A DNA stretch of 64,000 nt from NCBI RefSeq assembly GCF_949987535.1, contig NC_080074.1, forward strand, positions 41,275,641-41,339,640, read 5' to 3'. Below, in pieces: positions 44,691 to 56,259 of the stretch. Source of the DNA: Balaenoptera acutorostrata (Eukaryota > Chordata > Mammalia > Artiodactyla > Balaenopteridae). The position numbers and the translations under genes were made by a program. The notes beneath the pieces were generated by a model. It was not told the origin of the DNA. It saw only the letters and a list, made by a program, of their open reading frames with translations, and made no database searches. Every line of letters starts with the position of its first letter. Positions within the stretch are counted from its first letter, which is position 1.

Positions 44691-45120
44691 TTCTACTATC
44701 AACAGATCTTGGAAAACAACTGCCATATCCCATCATATTTATGGCCATCCCTTGCTACACTTCTTTAATAGCCCCACTAAGTCTACATGGTACATTCTCA
44801 ATCCCTTGACAAGGTCATAAAACTTAAGCTGGCTTGTGATTGTCCCTCTAATGCTAATTTCTAGTTCTCACTCTCAAACATTCTAATCCTTTAGCCAGAC
44901 CAAACACTGTCAGACTAAATAGGCCATGCTTTCTCATATCTCTGTGCCTTCAAAGATTAGAGCACTGGAAACCTAGCATATTTGCCCAGTGAATTTTACT
45001 TTGCAGTGGAGAACTAGCGCATCTTCTATGGAATTATACCCTTACCATCTTGCTTTTTTTGCCATAATACTCTTTATCATATGATTTTTAACATGGCATA
45101 TTAACTCCTTGATTCTCTCA
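44691..45120. other. No recognised feature
   Basis: Unique-looking sequence, no coding or repeat signal. Confidence 0.4.
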
Positions 45121-45124
45121 TTAC

Positions 45125-45260
45125 TATGTGTTATATACTTTGGGAGCAAGAACCATGCATCAGTGTACCACTAGCACCAGGTAATACAGTGAGAACTGTA
45201 ATTTCAGCATTCATTATACTGCTTGGTGCAGTAGTATTAAATACATGATGAATTAATGAA
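45125..45260 (+). mobile_element. Possible L2 3'-end relic
   Basis: GGGAGCAAGAACCATGCATCAGTGTACCACTAGCACC ... TTAAATACATGATGAATTAATGAA loosely follows the L2 3' end. Confidence 0.4.
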
Positions 45261-45324
45261 AATCAGGAATTAAAATGATATATGCATACTTATGATATCC
45301 TTCTTCTCACTCATTCAGACAAGC

Positions 45325-45378
45325 TTTCATTCACTGGGGAGAATAATAATGTTTCATTCACTGGGGAAAATACTAATG
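45325..45378 (+). repeat. 27-bp tandem duplication
   Basis: TTTCATTCACTGGGGAGAAT... (45,325-45,351) is repeated at 45,352-45,378 with two differences, then decays into TTTAATAATAATG. Confidence 0.9.
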
Positions 45379-46240
45379 TTTAATAATAATGTTAACTACT
45401 GCTTGATATATATTACAGGATCACTATTTTAAAGAATTTCTAAAAGGATGCAAAATTTACCCATTACTCATAATCAGTAATTCTCAAATTCTTCACAAAA
45501 GAACTTTTGGTGTGTCATGTTTAAAAAAGTTTGTACCCTATTACATAATATATGTTTGTGTATTTATTTTTAAATGCAAAAGTTTTATATTAATTATCAT
45601 AAAAGAATTTTTAAATTTTATATCTACTTCATTAATTAATGATGCTTTTTAGTTCAGCTATCAACTCCAAAAATATGACTGAATTGAGAAAAACCCACAT
45701 TATGTATCAGATTTTTATGATAGGCAATTTTTTATTTCTTTGTTTTCCAATATTTTGTGATCCCAAGTTTAATTTTAAAAAAACTATTTTTCTTATTGTA
45801 TGAAACTATATATAGTTTTATAGTTCATATAGCTTCATATTATTAACATTTTGGCATTTCTGAAATCAGGAAGCATTTTAAAATTTTGACATAATTATAA
45901 CTGATAGCATTATTTCTTTACATTATGATATAAAACATTTTATTTCTTAAAATTGATGTTATCTTAAACACAATAAAATTTAGTATGTGGGGAAAATATG
46001 GCAAGAGATTAATATGATCACACAGGAGTAATGCCCAGAGTATTACTGAAAACATGATGTAAAACAGGTCACTAATACTGGAAATTTTGATGTACATCTC
46101 ATAAGGAGATAAGTTACATAAAATTGCTATGAGTGTCTAGGAACCACTGATTAGTAATGATGACTGTCTCATATAAATACTAGTTGAAGTTTTTCTTAAA
46201 TGAAGAGGTAAGAGCGCCACTTTTAATTCTGGCTATAATG
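45379..46240. other. Very AT-rich, nothing recognised
   Basis: Contains a 16-bp perfect palindrome AAACTATATATAGTTT at 45,803-45,818. No repeat family or gene recognised. Confidence 0.45.
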
Positions 46241-46249
46241 AACTAGCTT

Positions 46250-47490
46250 GTATCAGACCAATCCTCTCACCAATAACAACAGGAAAAGATGGATAATATA
46301 CATTAAAAACATCTGTTTGAAGAAATGGGAGAGCTGCTAAGGTACTCAAACTTATACCCAAGATCCTGATGAGAAGTGCAGAGGGAGAGTCTGACATTTA
46401 GTGCATTTTTTGTCCTGGCAGCATATGACTGTTCATCAGTGATGGATGAGCCACTGAGTAGCCTTTAGCAGTTTCAAAAGGCTAGAAAGAAGGAAAAAAA
46501 AAAAAAAAAGGTATATAGAGTCTATCAATGAGGAGGGAACCTGGTGACATTCTCAAATTTTCAACTGGGATGCTCGACGAATGGCTACACCAAAGAATTA
46601 AAGGAGAATCAGAAATGGTCTTCATAATGACAGAAAGCCAATTTAATCTGTGACAGACTTAAATGATCTTCTCCTAGTCTAAATCCTGCTACAGGCAAGA
46701 GGAAATACTCAATGAAGAAAAACATCTTCAAAAGATTCAAATTATATCTATAATTTTTCATATATAATTTTCAGCATGCAATCAAAAATAACCTGACACA
46801 GCAATAGACTACACTACATTTGACACATGAATTACCACAATCAAGAGTTAAAAAAAAAAATCTACTGGAGATTCTGATATTAGAGATATCAGGCTTTGAC
46901 TTTAAGGATGCTATGATTAATATATTAAAGAAAATTGACGTGGGGGGGTTAGTTAAATGGTTAATATCAGCATATAACCAGGATCTATGAAGAAGAATTA
47001 CTATGGAAACTATGGAAAACCTAGAAGCAAAGAATACAATAAATATCAAAAATAACTCAATGGACGGCATTGACAGCAGATTAGACACAGCTAAAGAGAA
47101 GACTAGTTGGAGATAGATAAGTTAGTAGAATATATTTAGATTAAAGCAAAGACAGTAAAAGAAAGGAAAATACAGAAAATCAGTCTATACACTAAACTAC
47201 AAAATATTTTTGAGAGATATTAGAGATTGCAAAAATAGTTGGAGGGATTTCATGGATTGGAAGACTCAGTAATGCAAAGATATCAATTTCCTTCAAATAT
47301 ATGTATACAATTTCAATGAAATTTCAATTAAAAATCCATAGTTTTCTGTGACATTTGACAAATTGATTATTAAAATGAAGTGAAGATGCAGAGAGACAAG
47401 AATAGCCAGACAATTTTGAAGAAGAAAAATAAAGAAGATATACAATGACCTTAACGTGGGTTATCATACCAGTCTGTTTTCATGCAAATT
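46250..47490 (+). mobile_element. Old L1/HAL1-type element, decayed
   Basis: First an old L1 5'UTR/ORF1-like part: GATATCAGGCTTTGACTTTAAGGATGCTATGATTAATATATTAAAGAAAATTGA, then AACTCAATGGACGGCATTGACAGCAGATTAGACACAGCTAAAGAGAAGA. Later comes an ORF2-end-like part: GAAGACTCAGTAATGCAAAGATATCAATTTCC, AATTTCAATTAAAAATCC, AGAATAGCCAGACAATTTTGAAGAAG. No open frame remains; the middle of ORF2 is missing. Confidence 0.6.
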
Positions 47491-47707
47491 TGACAATTTT
47501 TTTTTCAGTGAACAAGGTTTTTAAAGAATCGATGTCAGGGACTTCCCTGGTGGTCCAGTGGTTGAGGCTTTACCTTCCAATGCAGGGGGTGCAGGTTTGA
47601 TCCCTGGTCGGGGAGCTAAGATCCACATGCCTCGCGACCAAAAAAACCAGAACATAAAAAAACCCAGAAGCAATATTGTAACAAATTCAATACTTTAAAA
47701 ATGGTCC

Positions 47708-48093
47708 GGGGCTTCCCTGGTGGTGCAGTGGTTGAGAGTCCGCCTGCCAATGCAGGGGACACGGGTTCGAGCCCTGGTCTGGGAAGATCCCACATGCCAC
47801 GGAGCGACTAAGCCCATGCGCTACAACTACTGAGCCAGCGCGTCTGGAGCCTGTGCTCCACAACAAGAGAGGCCGTGATAGTGAGAGGCCCACACACCGT
47901 GATGAAGAGTGGCCCCCGCTTGCCGCAACTAGAGAAAGCCCTCGCACAGAAACAAAGACCCAACACAGCCATGAATGGATAGATAAATAAATAAATAAAT
48001 AAAAATTAAAACAACAACAACAACAACAACAAAACTGAGTCTCATCCAATGCAAAAATATAAAAATAAAATAAATAAAAATTAAAAAAAAAAA
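47708..48093 (+). mobile_element. CHR SINE nested in the 47,538 SINE, with composite tail
   Basis: The head is GGGGCTTCCCTGGTGGTGCAG and the B box is GGTTCGAGCCC. The body ends CACAGCCATGAATGG, then (AAAT)n and (AAC)n, then a ~20-base non-A stretch (TGAGTCTCATCCAATGC), then a second A-rich tract to 48,093. GGTCC flanks both sides (47,703-47,707 and 48,094-48,098) as the short TSD. Confidence 0.88.
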
Positions 48094-48103
48094 GGTCCAC
48101 ATC

Positions 48104-48313
48104 GGGACTTCCCTGGTGGTCCAGTGGGTACGACTCCGCACTCCCAGTGCAGGGGTCTGGGTTCAACCCCTGGTCAGGGAACTAGATCCTGCATGCATGC
48201 CGCAACTCAAGATCCTGTATGACACAATGAAGATCTCACATGCTGCAACTAAGACCTGGCTCAGCCTTAATTAATTAATTAATTAATTAATTAATTTTAA
48301 AAAATTAAAAAAA
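48104..48313 (+). mobile_element. Short-type CHR SINE nested in the same host
   Basis: The head is GGGACTTCCCTGGTGGTCCAG; it ends with a (TTAA)n run (about 48,267-48,297) and an A-rich tail. CACATC flanks both sides (48,098-48,103 and 48,314-48,319). It landed a few bases from the first nested SINE. Confidence 0.85.
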
Positions 48314-48348
48314 CACATCAAAAAAATCTTTTAAAAAAATCAGTGTCA

Positions 48349-48450
48349 TCTTTATATATCCTATCTTTTTTCATCATGTAGTTTATCATCCTTCATTCTT
48401 CAAATTTTCATGTTATCACAGATATCATCATAAAATATAAATATATCACA
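48349..48450. other. AT-rich spacer
   Basis: Unique-looking AT-rich sequence between SINE insertions; nothing recognised. Confidence 0.4.
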
Positions 48451-48459
48451 GACAAATAA

Positions 48460-48809
48460 GGGCTTCCCTGGTGGTGCAGTGGTTAAGAATCTGCCTGCCA
48501 ATGCAGGGGACACGGGTTTGAGCACTGGTCTGGGAAGATCCCACATGCAGAGGAGCAACTAAGCCTGCATGGCACAGCTACCGAGCCTGCGCTCTAGAAC
48601 CCGCAAGCCACAACTACTGAGACTGCGAGCATAGAGACAGTGCTCTGCAACAAGAGAAGCCACTGCAATGAGAAGCCTGCGTACCACAAGGAAGCATAGA
48701 CCCTGCTTACCGCAGCTAGAGAAAGCCCGAGCACAGCAACGAAGACCAACACAGCCAAAAATAAATAAATAAATAAATAAAATTTATCAAAAAAAAGATG
48801 AATGCAAAG
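48460..48809 (+). mobile_element. CHR SINE, long form
   Basis: The head is GGGCTTCCCTGGTGGTGCAG and the B box is GGTTTGAGCAC (weakened). The body shows repeated CAAC/CAGCTACCGAGCC blocks and ends CACAGCCAAAAATAAATAAATAA. GACAAATAA occurs at 48,451-48,459 and again at 48,810-48,818. Between the A-run and the right copy lie 13 extra bases (GATGAATGCAAAG), which are either a transduced tag or a sign that the TSD call is a coincidence. Confidence 0.85.
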
Positions 48810-48818
48810 GACAAATAA

Positions 48819-49791
48819 TTTATATTAATTGTGTAATACAACCGTAAATCACTATGAAAGAATGGTGAGAGAATCACCATAGTCTCTCAACCACTTGTGC
48901 CGACATGTTTTTCACTACATTTAAATTGTAATTAGATAGCATTGTTTAACAAAGACTATTTTTTTTAATTTGCTGCTTCATTTTGACCCAAACGTTTTTG
49001 TCCATTTCTATAATAGTTTAATAATAATTACAATAATAACGACCTAAGAAGGCAAACTCATATACTAATCTAGAACTTAACCATCTTAGGTAGTTCTAAA
49101 GCTGACCCTGAAATAAGATTCATGCAATTTTTATTTGCTATTTTGATCAAGTTATTATTTTATTGTATCCTATAAACAACACTTTTCTTCTTTTCCCTAT
49201 ATTTTGGTGATTTTCATTTAAATTCATGATTATTATGTTATGGTTATTACTACAAAAAAAGAGGTGAATTTATATAATTTTTGCTCAGGGGGATGATATT
49301 TCATTTTTTGTATTCATATTTTAAATAAGCATGTGAGTACATCCTACTCTTTCTTGACTGTTTATCACCACCTACCATCAAGTCTCATGTTTGATTAGAA
49401 TGATGATAGTATCTTCTTTGCTATTGTCTTAATAATTTAATGTTCCTTTGAACTTTTTGTATTACGTTACATATTTTAGCAAATTCATTCTCATACTTCT
49501 AATGTTTTTTAGTTTCTTAATTCCTGAATTATTGTTTCGAGTTAACACATATTTTTAAAATAAGGCGTAGTAAAATGGTAAATTATCGATGCAACTAAAT
49601 CACAACCTCGGACTATTTGGTACTGTCACTGAGAAAATGGAACTAAGCAATACAACATGTAACCAAAAGATCTGATCTATAATAATTGCAGCAGGAGGAT
49701 GAGTGGATTTTTGAGAGTCAAGGGTTTTTTTAAAGTAATTAAAGTGAAAACCAAAATTTAACTGGTTTATAAAGTGATAAATAAAATTTTC
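48819..49791. other. Very AT-rich, nothing recognised
   Basis: No repeat family, gene or RNA recognised. Confidence 0.45.
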
Positions 49792-49803
49792 AAAAGAGAC
49801 TTT

Positions 49804-50122
49804 TTAAAATAAATTTATTTATTTATTTATTTTTGGCTGCATTGGGTCTTCGTTGCTGTGTGCAGGCTTTCCCTAGTTGCAGCAAGCGGGGGCTGTTTTT
49901 CGTTGCGGTGCACGGGCTTCTCCTTGCAGTGGCTTCTACTGTTGTGGAGCACGGGCTTTAGGTGTGCAGGTTTCAGTAGCTGTGGTGCGCAGGCTCAGTA
50001 GTTGTGGCGCACGGGCTTAGTTGCTCCACAGCATGTGGGATCTTCCCAGGCCAGGGCTCGAACCCATGTCCCCTGCATTGGCAGGCGGATTCTTAACCAC
50101 TGCGCCACCAAAGAAGTCCCCA
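49804..50122 (-). mobile_element. CHR SINE, minus strand
   Basis: Runs from TTTAAAATAAATTTATTTATTT and TTTGGCTGCATTGGGTC to CACTGCGCCACCAAAGAAGTCCC. Exact 12-bp TSD, AAAAGAGACTTT, at 49,792-49,803 and 50,123-50,134. Confidence 0.93.
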
Positions 50123-50398
50123 AAAAGAGACTTTCAATGTCATCCTCGATAATTTCAATAAGCAATTATTACAACACATCCATGCCATACATTGGCATAT
50201 GTTGCTTATTCTAAAATAGTATACCCTATTTACATTGATACAACTATCCCATGGAATTCCCTAGTATTACAAAAGAACACACTGTCAAAACATATCTGAG
50301 ATTGGCTGACGTAGTAAAGTGGGATTCTACTGATACTGCATATGAGTGTGCATTAAAATACCATTAAAGAGAATATACATTCAAAAATATTTTTCTCT

Positions 50399-50696
50399 GG
50401 GCTTCCCTGGTGGCGCAGTGGTTGAGAATCTGCCTGCCAATGCAGGGGACACGGGTTCGCGCCCTGGTCTGGGAAGATCCCACATGCCGCAGAGCAACTA
50501 GGCCCGTGAGCCACAATTACTGAGCCTGCGCATCTGTAGCCTGTGCTCCACAACAAGAGAGGCCGCGATAATGAGAGGCCCGTGCACCGCCATGAAGAGT
50601 GGCCCCCACTTGCCACAACTAGAGAAAGCCCTTGCACAGAAACGAAGACTCAGCACAGCCATAAATAAATAAATAAATAAAATTAAAAAAAAAAAA
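50399..50696 (+). mobile_element. CHR SINE
   Basis: The head is GGGCTTCCCTGGTGGCGCAG; the body ends CACAGCCATAAATAAATAA, then AATTAAAAAAAAAAAA. No TSD abuts the A-run. ATTTTTCTCT precedes the element, and TTTTTCTCT recurs at 50,794-50,802 after 33 unique bases and an (AT)n(T)n run, so the inserted unit may extend to about 50,790. Confidence 0.88.
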
Positions 50697-50727
50697 AAGA
50701 TCCAACTTCAGGGCTAAAGGACTTTTT

Positions 50728-50729
<2 letters not shown>

Positions 50730-50798
<69 letters not shown>
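50730..50798 (+). repeat. (AT)n followed by T27 low-complexity tract
   Basis: About 20 AT dinucleotides (50,731-50,771) run directly into 27 T (50,772-50,798). Length is prone to slippage and to assembly error. Confidence 0.9.
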
Positions 50799-50802
50799 CT
50801 CT

Positions 50803-52050
50803 AAATAACTCAGGGAAATTTGGCATTGAACTGAAATGTGCTTTGGTTATCCTACAGCTGTGAAAACTCATTGACATATTTGCATGAGTTGTCATCTGGA
50901 AGATACTCCAGTTTGGGAAGCATGACTCTGGGTGCTCTGAAATCTGCCCTTAGATGAAACCAGGCCACTGAAGAACTAGCTACATAGAATACATTCCTCT
51001 GTTCTTCTTTGGTCTCTTTACTCAAACTGAGCTTTGGTCTGATGCCTTCCCTGAATAAACAGGAAGAGTGTGAGTATATTTTACGGATGTGTTCTAGCTA
51101 GTAATGCTCCTTGATAGAAAACTCATACTACTTTAAGAAAGTTCCTTGTAAGATATACCTGGAACTATAAGAGAGATGAAATACCAGGGAAATCTAAGAA
51201 TATAACTGCGAGGTGTTTGGTGATCAAGGCTGACTTCGTTTCTTCACCCTTACTCTCTAACCCCAACTTATGCTAACTTTGAGGCATAAAATAGGAAATT
51301 AGTAAAGCAGATGACTGCATGTAAAATTAATACAAAAATGTTTAATTTTATAATTCAGTAGAATGACTTTAAAAGCTGGGACTATAAGGCACAAATATAT
51401 CAGGAGAAAATATTTAAAATTCAGTAAAATACTATTTTATTACTTGTAGGAAAAGATTCTAACAGATAAGAAAGAAAATATAAACAGAATTCAGAGTTAA
51501 ATGTTTTAGAAAATATATTAGTTACATCCAAACAGTGGCATAATCACCTCACAGAGGATTACAGACTCTAACCTGACTTGTAATTTAAGCAATTTGATAA
51601 GGCTCAAACCTTCCTTTTTGGCTACCTAACCCAATGTTCTCTTCAAATTTTGGAGTCTGTGGTAAATGGCTGTAAGAAGGGGTTCCATTAGAGCTGTCAG
51701 AAGAATGCAAAAGAAAACACTCAAATCACCCTGGTTCTGAGCATCTTTAAGTTGTATTCCTGAATTAGATCTCTGGTTGATAAGCAATATTTGTTAGCTA
51801 AGAAGGTAACCCTAAAAATATTCCTTGTGGAGACCCTCCTAAGTTAATTATAATGGATTAGAAGATTTATCTCTTAGGTAACTGAAGTACAGAAAGAAGA
51901 AATTTAATATTTTAAAGTTTATAATTACAATTTAAAATATTTAAAGGGATTTAATTTTCCAAGTTTAGGAAGGAGACTACATATTAATCAAAAACCCTCT
52001 TAAAAGTGATTGTTCATATTTGTTAGACTTGCAAGCAGAATAAAAATATT
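50803..52050. other. No recognised feature
   Basis: AT-rich unique-looking sequence without coding or repeat signal. Confidence 0.4.
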
Positions 52051-52054
52051 TATT

Positions 52055-52269
52055 GGGACTTCCCTGGCGGTGCAGTGGTATGATGTCGCTTTCCACTGCT
52101 GGGGGTGAGGGTTCAATCCCTGGTCGGGGAGCTAAGATCCCACATGCCTGGTGGCCAAAAAAAAAAAAAAAAAACAAAGAACCAAAACATAAAACAGAAG
52201 CAACATTGTAACAAATTCAATAAAGACTTTAAAAATGGTCCACATCAAAAAAATCTTAAAAAAAAAAAA
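52055..52269 (+). mobile_element. Short-type CHR SINE
   Basis: The head is GGGACTTCCCTGGCGGTGCAG and the B box is GGTTCAATCCC. The body continues CATTGTAACAAATTCAATAAAGACTTTAAAAATGGTCCACATC, then AAAAAAATCTTAAAAAAAAAAAA. This uninterrupted copy is the reference for the nested one at 47,538. TSD not clear. Confidence 0.9.
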
Positions 52270-53285
52270 TTTGTAAACTAAGCTTAAATTTTAAAGATCT
52301 ATCTCCTCTAAGAAATCAAATATATATTCTAAAAACCAAAGTTGACCTCTGAATAATCTTTTGTGTCTGAAAAAGTCATTCTGAAGCCATCAAAAATTTA
52401 CTTTAACAATAAGAAACTTAAAAGTTGGTAAAATATTTATCATTATCATGATCTGCACCTTAAGTAACTTATAACAGTTATTGTCAATCACAGTGTGGGT
52501 TTTATTGTGCCTCTGTAGGGAAGCAAGTTTTCACATGCAATTGATCAGTCAGAAATCTTCACTGGATATGGTATGACCTATGAAAACTCATGTTGCTAAT
52601 GAAAAAGAAAATACTTTTGTCAATATGAAATAAAGTTACCCAATTTGCCTTATAACTAGGGATCAGGTATTTTCAATGGCATCTTTGTTACCTTATTTAA
52701 ATTTCAAATGTTACATAATACAAGTTGAAATTTTTAATTTTACTCTTTGTTGAGTTTTATACACGAACATACTGGTTAGGACCAAATGTCTGTGAACTGC
52801 ACAAGCCCAGGAAATACCAATAGTTTTCATATTGCAGTTTATATAAACAGTGGTACTTAAGATTGGCAGCTTTGTCCATAATCATGGTAGCTTTTCAAAT
52901 ATGATACATTTTTCAAGAAAAAATTCATGAAGTTACTGAATTTCAAGTGTTCTTTGCTTCCTGTGGTTCATCTGAAACATTAATTTGCCCATCTAGCACA
53001 TTTTACTTATAAGCACAATATTTTTGATCTCCCAATAGCATGCTGTTGTAACTAGACAGATTTTTATTTTTTCACAGCAAAGTGAATTTAGGATTATCTA
53101 ATATTGCTTGGTAATGTTATGGAAGGAATTACAGGCATTGAAGTAATGCACATTACTCTGAAATCTTTCACCTCACTGTGCAGTCAGCCAAATTATATAT
53201 TTATTAATTTTGTTAAGTTGGCCTCATGAGTCAATAGATTGAATAGAGTCCCCGTTAATTAAGTTTGCTGATGAAATGACTAGAA
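52270..53285. other. No recognised feature
   Basis: Unique-looking AT-rich sequence. Confidence 0.4.
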
Positions 53286-53289
53286 GCTT

Positions 53290-53405
53290 GGAGAATAGCT
53301 TTGGAATTAAAAATGAGTTTAACCAGCTGGAGGCGATTTATGCATTGGATGAGGATTGGACCAGATGACCTCTGTGGTCTTTTTCAACTCTGGGATTCTA
53401 TAAAA
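53290..53405 (+). mobile_element. CR1/L3-like LINE 3'-end relic
   Basis: GGATGAGGATTGGACCAGATGACCTCTGTGGTCTTTTTCAACTCTGGGATTCTATAA matches the conserved 3' end of CR1/L3 LINEs (ggaccagatgacctctgaggtcccttccaactctgggattctatga). Confidence 0.6.
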
Positions 53406-53477
53406 GACTGAGAAATCAGTATAACAAAATTTATATGAAAGGAACTCAATTTAACAAAAAGTTAGATGGAATGAATT

Positions 53478-53481
<4 letters not shown>

Positions 53482-53532
<51 letters not shown>

Positions 53533-53540
53533 CACATATA
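53482..53540 (+). repeat. (AT)n(AC)n microsatellite
   Basis: About 20 AT units followed by a GACACACACACACATATATAC segment. Confidence 0.93.
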
Positions 53541-54125
53541 TACAGAAAATCAAAATCAGAAATAAATGGTAAGCACAGACATAGCTTTGATTCTAATAGA
53601 GAGACAGTCAAGATACGCTAACTTAATTATGATACTGAGATGCCTTGCTTTCTAAAAACCTTTCTATAGAATACTTTTTAGTATGTGCCAGAGATTCACT
53701 AGGTGTTCAAACTTATAGTCTCTACATCCTGGCTAATCAACAAGATTACAACTTCTTATAGTTAATGGAACTCCTGTAGCAAAATTAAATTTTGACCAAC
53801 AGAATGTGTGGAGAAATAACATCAATTTCAGGCCTTCCCAATAAATGCATCTTCATGCAATCCTACATTCTCTTTCTTTTTTTTGCTTTTTAATTGGCTA
53901 TCATGGGGTAACTTCCAGGGCAAATGTGGTATTTTATTTTGATTTGGGTTGTAGTCCCACTATATTTATTTGTAAAATTCATGGAGCTTTAAACCTAAAA
54001 TTTGTTCACTTCACTGCAATTAAAAAACAAGTTTACAAAGAAGTTATAGTCTAATGATTTTAGGTTAAGTGTGCCAAATACACATCTGAAATATTAAAAC
54101 AGTAGAAATGTACAGTTTCCTTTCT
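53541..54125. other. No recognised feature
   Basis: AT-rich. The 69-codon frame at 53,845-54,054 has no motif. Confidence 0.4.
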
Positions 54126-54139
54126 CAAAGGAGATTCAG

Positions 54140-54235
54140 TGGTTTAAATGCAATCATGCCCAGAGGCAGGCTGGGAGATTCAATGACTTTTCTGGGTTCC
54201 TTTCAGCCCTATGATCCTAAGATATTTCATACAAT
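54140..54235 (+). mobile_element. Possible CR1/L3-like 3'-end relic
   Basis: GGGAGATTCAATGACTTTTCTGGGTTCCTTTCAGCCCTATGATCCTAAGA follows the same CR1/L3 end pattern as 53,290-53,405, from a different copy. Confidence 0.5.
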
Positions 54236-56255
54236 GTGTTGTTTTTCTCAAAACCCCCCTCAGTCTTTCTATTTCTCTAGTATTGAGTTGTCCAGGACTG
54301 AATTTAATACTCTAGGGAGTTTTTCACAAAGGCAACGTAAGTAGAAAGTCTGTCACCTCCCTAATAGGTAATATGATGGAGTTCTATCCAGTGGGAAAAC
54401 TCAATGGCATTTTGTGCAGCCCTGCTTCAGTTGGATGGATAATGCAAGGTCATATACAATTTTCTTTCTGCTCTCACCTCTGGATATTTTAACATTATTT
54501 CTTCACAAGTTTTCCTTCATGTTGCATGCTTTGCAGTAGATTTATTTTTCCCCCAAGAGGTACTAAATTGACTTCCCTTTTGTCAACTTCAGAACAATTT
54601 TTTTAAACATTCCAAGTCTGTAAATACAATATAGGATGGAGAATACTGGTGATTTCAAGAAATTTTGTGGGAAAAAAACAGTGGATTATTTTATCATTAT
54701 GTAAACAAGAGGATTAATTGATCAAATAAATTATTTTGCTTTTAAACACATATTAGTGTCATGAGGATGCAATCGAAGAGAGAAAGCCAAAGAGATGGGA
54801 AAAAATACTTACATAAAATGCACTTATCATGACTATAGAGATTTGAGATTTCAATTATTAAATTTACTCTTACAGGAATTTTAAACTTTCCTATCAATGC
54901 TACTAGTAAAACCCTTGATTAACTCAGCATCAAATATTTTTTAAATGAACTAATTCACACTAAAGAATATGGCAATGTGAATAAAATATTAGTGCTAAAA
55001 TATTTGCAACTTGCAAGTAAAATTTAATACTAATTTCCTTCTAGTTTATGAAATGCAATACATATATTTTGCTTTGGCGTTGTTGAACATCCAAAGAAAC
55101 AATGAAGAATTAGTTAGCTTCCTCTCAACACAGACATTTTAGGAACATTTTTAGTTGGAGACTTCACTGGGTACTAGAAGCCTATTATTTCTGGAAGTTT
55201 CCCAAGTAAAACATGTACTCTGGAGAAATAAAATCCCAGATTTGAAGACATCTACATTAACTGACATGACACAATTTGTTCCCAGGCTTTTAAGGCTCTC
55301 CAAAGGCTGTAATTTTAGGACACTCATTTAAACTTTATGCCACTGAATGGTTTGGGGCAACTACAGAAACACAGCATTCCACTGGTACTGTGCATCTGTG
55401 TACATAGCAATCTCTAAATGCAGATAATGGAATCTCAGCATGAAATCAGAAAAGATTTTTCCAAACTCATTACAGTTGCCAGTTACTCTAGTTGAAAAAT
55501 TGATTTTGCACTGGGCAGTAAAATCCTAACTTCACTATGTCATCAATCATTGGGAAAACATAACTGAGACCTGAATGCAAAACTTATCCATTCACAATTC
55601 ATAGGAAACCTTCATGTCATTCAAATACAACAAAATATCAATATAATTTGAAAGCAAACTTATAGGAATGCAAACAGAAAATTAGTATTTGTTTCAGAGA
55701 AAAAAACTTTTAAAAAATACTGTGTCAATTACTAGATATTCTAGTCCTAGGAAAATTTGTAAGAGAGTGCATAGTAACCAGAATTAATTTTCACTCAAAG
55801 AACATCTCCTTCTTCAAATGACTAATGTCAGAGCAAAGACTCCTAAATTATACCCATCATATCAGCATGCCTAACAGGCAAATGAGTGAGTTTCATTTAT
55901 TCACTCATTCAGTGATTCATTTAACAAATTTCTTTTAGATTTAACTGTTTAAATTTCCCAATAAAAAAATAGATTTTATAAACCTTATGGTTCTAAACGT
56001 ACAGAAACATGAAAATATTTCTAAACACCCAAAGATTTTATAGATCACTGACTGAAAAATACTGGTCTGTTTGATATAAGATAAATAATGATATCCTCTT
56101 AAAGAGCTTAGAGAATTTAGATTCCATAACCATGCCCAGAACCCTGTTGCCACCTGCCAATCACACAGTTACCATATAAGTCAGAGAAGAATTTTTCATT
56201 AATGCTTATTGCCTGTATTTATGGACATCTTAGACTTTAAAGTTATACCTAACCT
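54236..56255. other. No recognised feature
   Basis: Two kilobases of AT-rich, unique-looking sequence; no repeat family, RNA or coding frame recognised. Confidence 0.45.
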
Positions 56256-56259
56256 GCTG

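Larger units (their letters stand above)
47538..48337 (+). mobile_element. Short-type CHR SINE, host of two nested SINEs
   Basis: The head is GGGACTTCCCTGGTGGTCCAG and the B box is GTTTGATCCC. The body is the form found again at 52,055 (GAAGCAATATTGTAACAAATTCAATA ... TTTAAAAATGGTCC). Its last bases are split: TTTAAAAATGGTCC | insert | ACATC | insert | AAAAAAATCTTTT. The TSD is AATCGATGTCA (47,527-47,537) against AATCAGTGTCA (48,338-48,348), with two mismatches. The uninterrupted form at 52,055 reads TTTAAAAATGGTCCACATCAAAAAAATCTT, which proves the splits. Confidence 0.85.

Noticed and set aside
45803..45818. 16-bp perfect palindrome AAACTATATATAGTTT
   Set aside because: Short and made of AT-rich text; expected by chance at this composition.
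47687..48166. 159-codon minus-strand frame
   Set aside because: Lies wholly over the nested CHR SINEs; translation of SINE antisense strand.
53482..53540. Regularly repeated unit resembling a small array
   Set aside because: It is an AT/AC dinucleotide microsatellite; no spacers, and CRISPR is not expected in a mammal.
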